In this document: positions 63,864 through 64,000 of the stretch, one piece after another
Position numbering within the stretch: position 1 is the stretch's first letter
Layout: the number at the start of each line of letters is the position of its first letter
Assembly (NCBI GenBank): GCA_032622095.1
Contig: CP136061.1
Coordinates: forward strand, 20,772,991 to 20,836,990
Direction: 5' to 3'
DNA from: Siphonodentalium dalli
Taxonomy: Eukaryota; Mollusca; Scaphopoda; Gadilida; Siphonodentaliidae
Length of the DNA stretch: 64,000 nucleotides
Notes under the pieces: model-generated
Database searches by the model: none
What the model saw: only the letters and a program-made list of their open reading frames with translations
What the model was told of the DNA's origin: nothing
Made by a program: the position numbers and the translations under genes

Positions 63864-64000
63864 TTATATTCACACTCAGCCGAGTCAACTGGCCCTTTTC
63901 CAATGTTATTCTCATGACTTTATGTAAGTTGCATCATCACAAAAATGGAATGCAAGTTGGGGTCAGCGTGCAACGTCATGTGATGTAATTTTGACCAACC

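Overview
The window looks like animal nuclear DNA, most likely from a mollusc or another lophotrochozoan. It has no bacterial-style packed ORFs. It is AT-rich and full of DNA transposons, Helitron-like ends, foldback elements and minisatellites, and it carries short conserved exons with GT-AG junctions. The phrase 'aaagggccataactctg' and the GGAC microsatellites remind me of mollusc intron repeats; that is recollection, not a search result.

One host gene was found. It lies on the minus strand and runs off the right end of the window. I joined 28 coding exons from 63231 down to a stop codon at 17293-17295. Every exon is bounded by a splice acceptor and donor (one donor is GC), and all phases agree. 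They give one uninterrupted frame of 3846 bases, or 1281 residues plus stop, which is the C-terminal part of a long helical and coiled-coil protein. My best identification is a CCDC162-like protein. The start of the gene lies beyond base 64000.

The left 17 kb (1-17292) has no gene I can support. It holds a foldback array interrupted by a hAT-type element (about 1.87-4.0 kb), a tandem array with a second hAT-type insertion (4.56-5.8 kb), a 1515-bp duplicated block (6684-8198 and 10773-12287), two head-to-tail Helitron-like elements (11813-13192), TTAA-flanked palindromic elements and minisatellites.

From 17 to 64 kb the introns carry the mobile DNA. This includes a damaged LINE reverse transcriptase (19080-21310), a hAT-type element with a zinc-finger exon remnant (30398-32058), a hAT-type element nested in another (41015-43078), and a Ty1/copia-type retrotransposon with only 69-bp LTRs (51446-55537) nested in a TIR element (50682-56140). 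There are also many copies of a hairpin module inside TTAA-flanked elements, a palindromic family with 9-12 bp target duplications, and a 1.35-kb 29-bp minisatellite.

A recurring theme is local tandem duplication across splice junctions of the host gene. The clearest case is a ten-copy 25-bp minisatellite in which every unit carries the splice acceptor of one exon.
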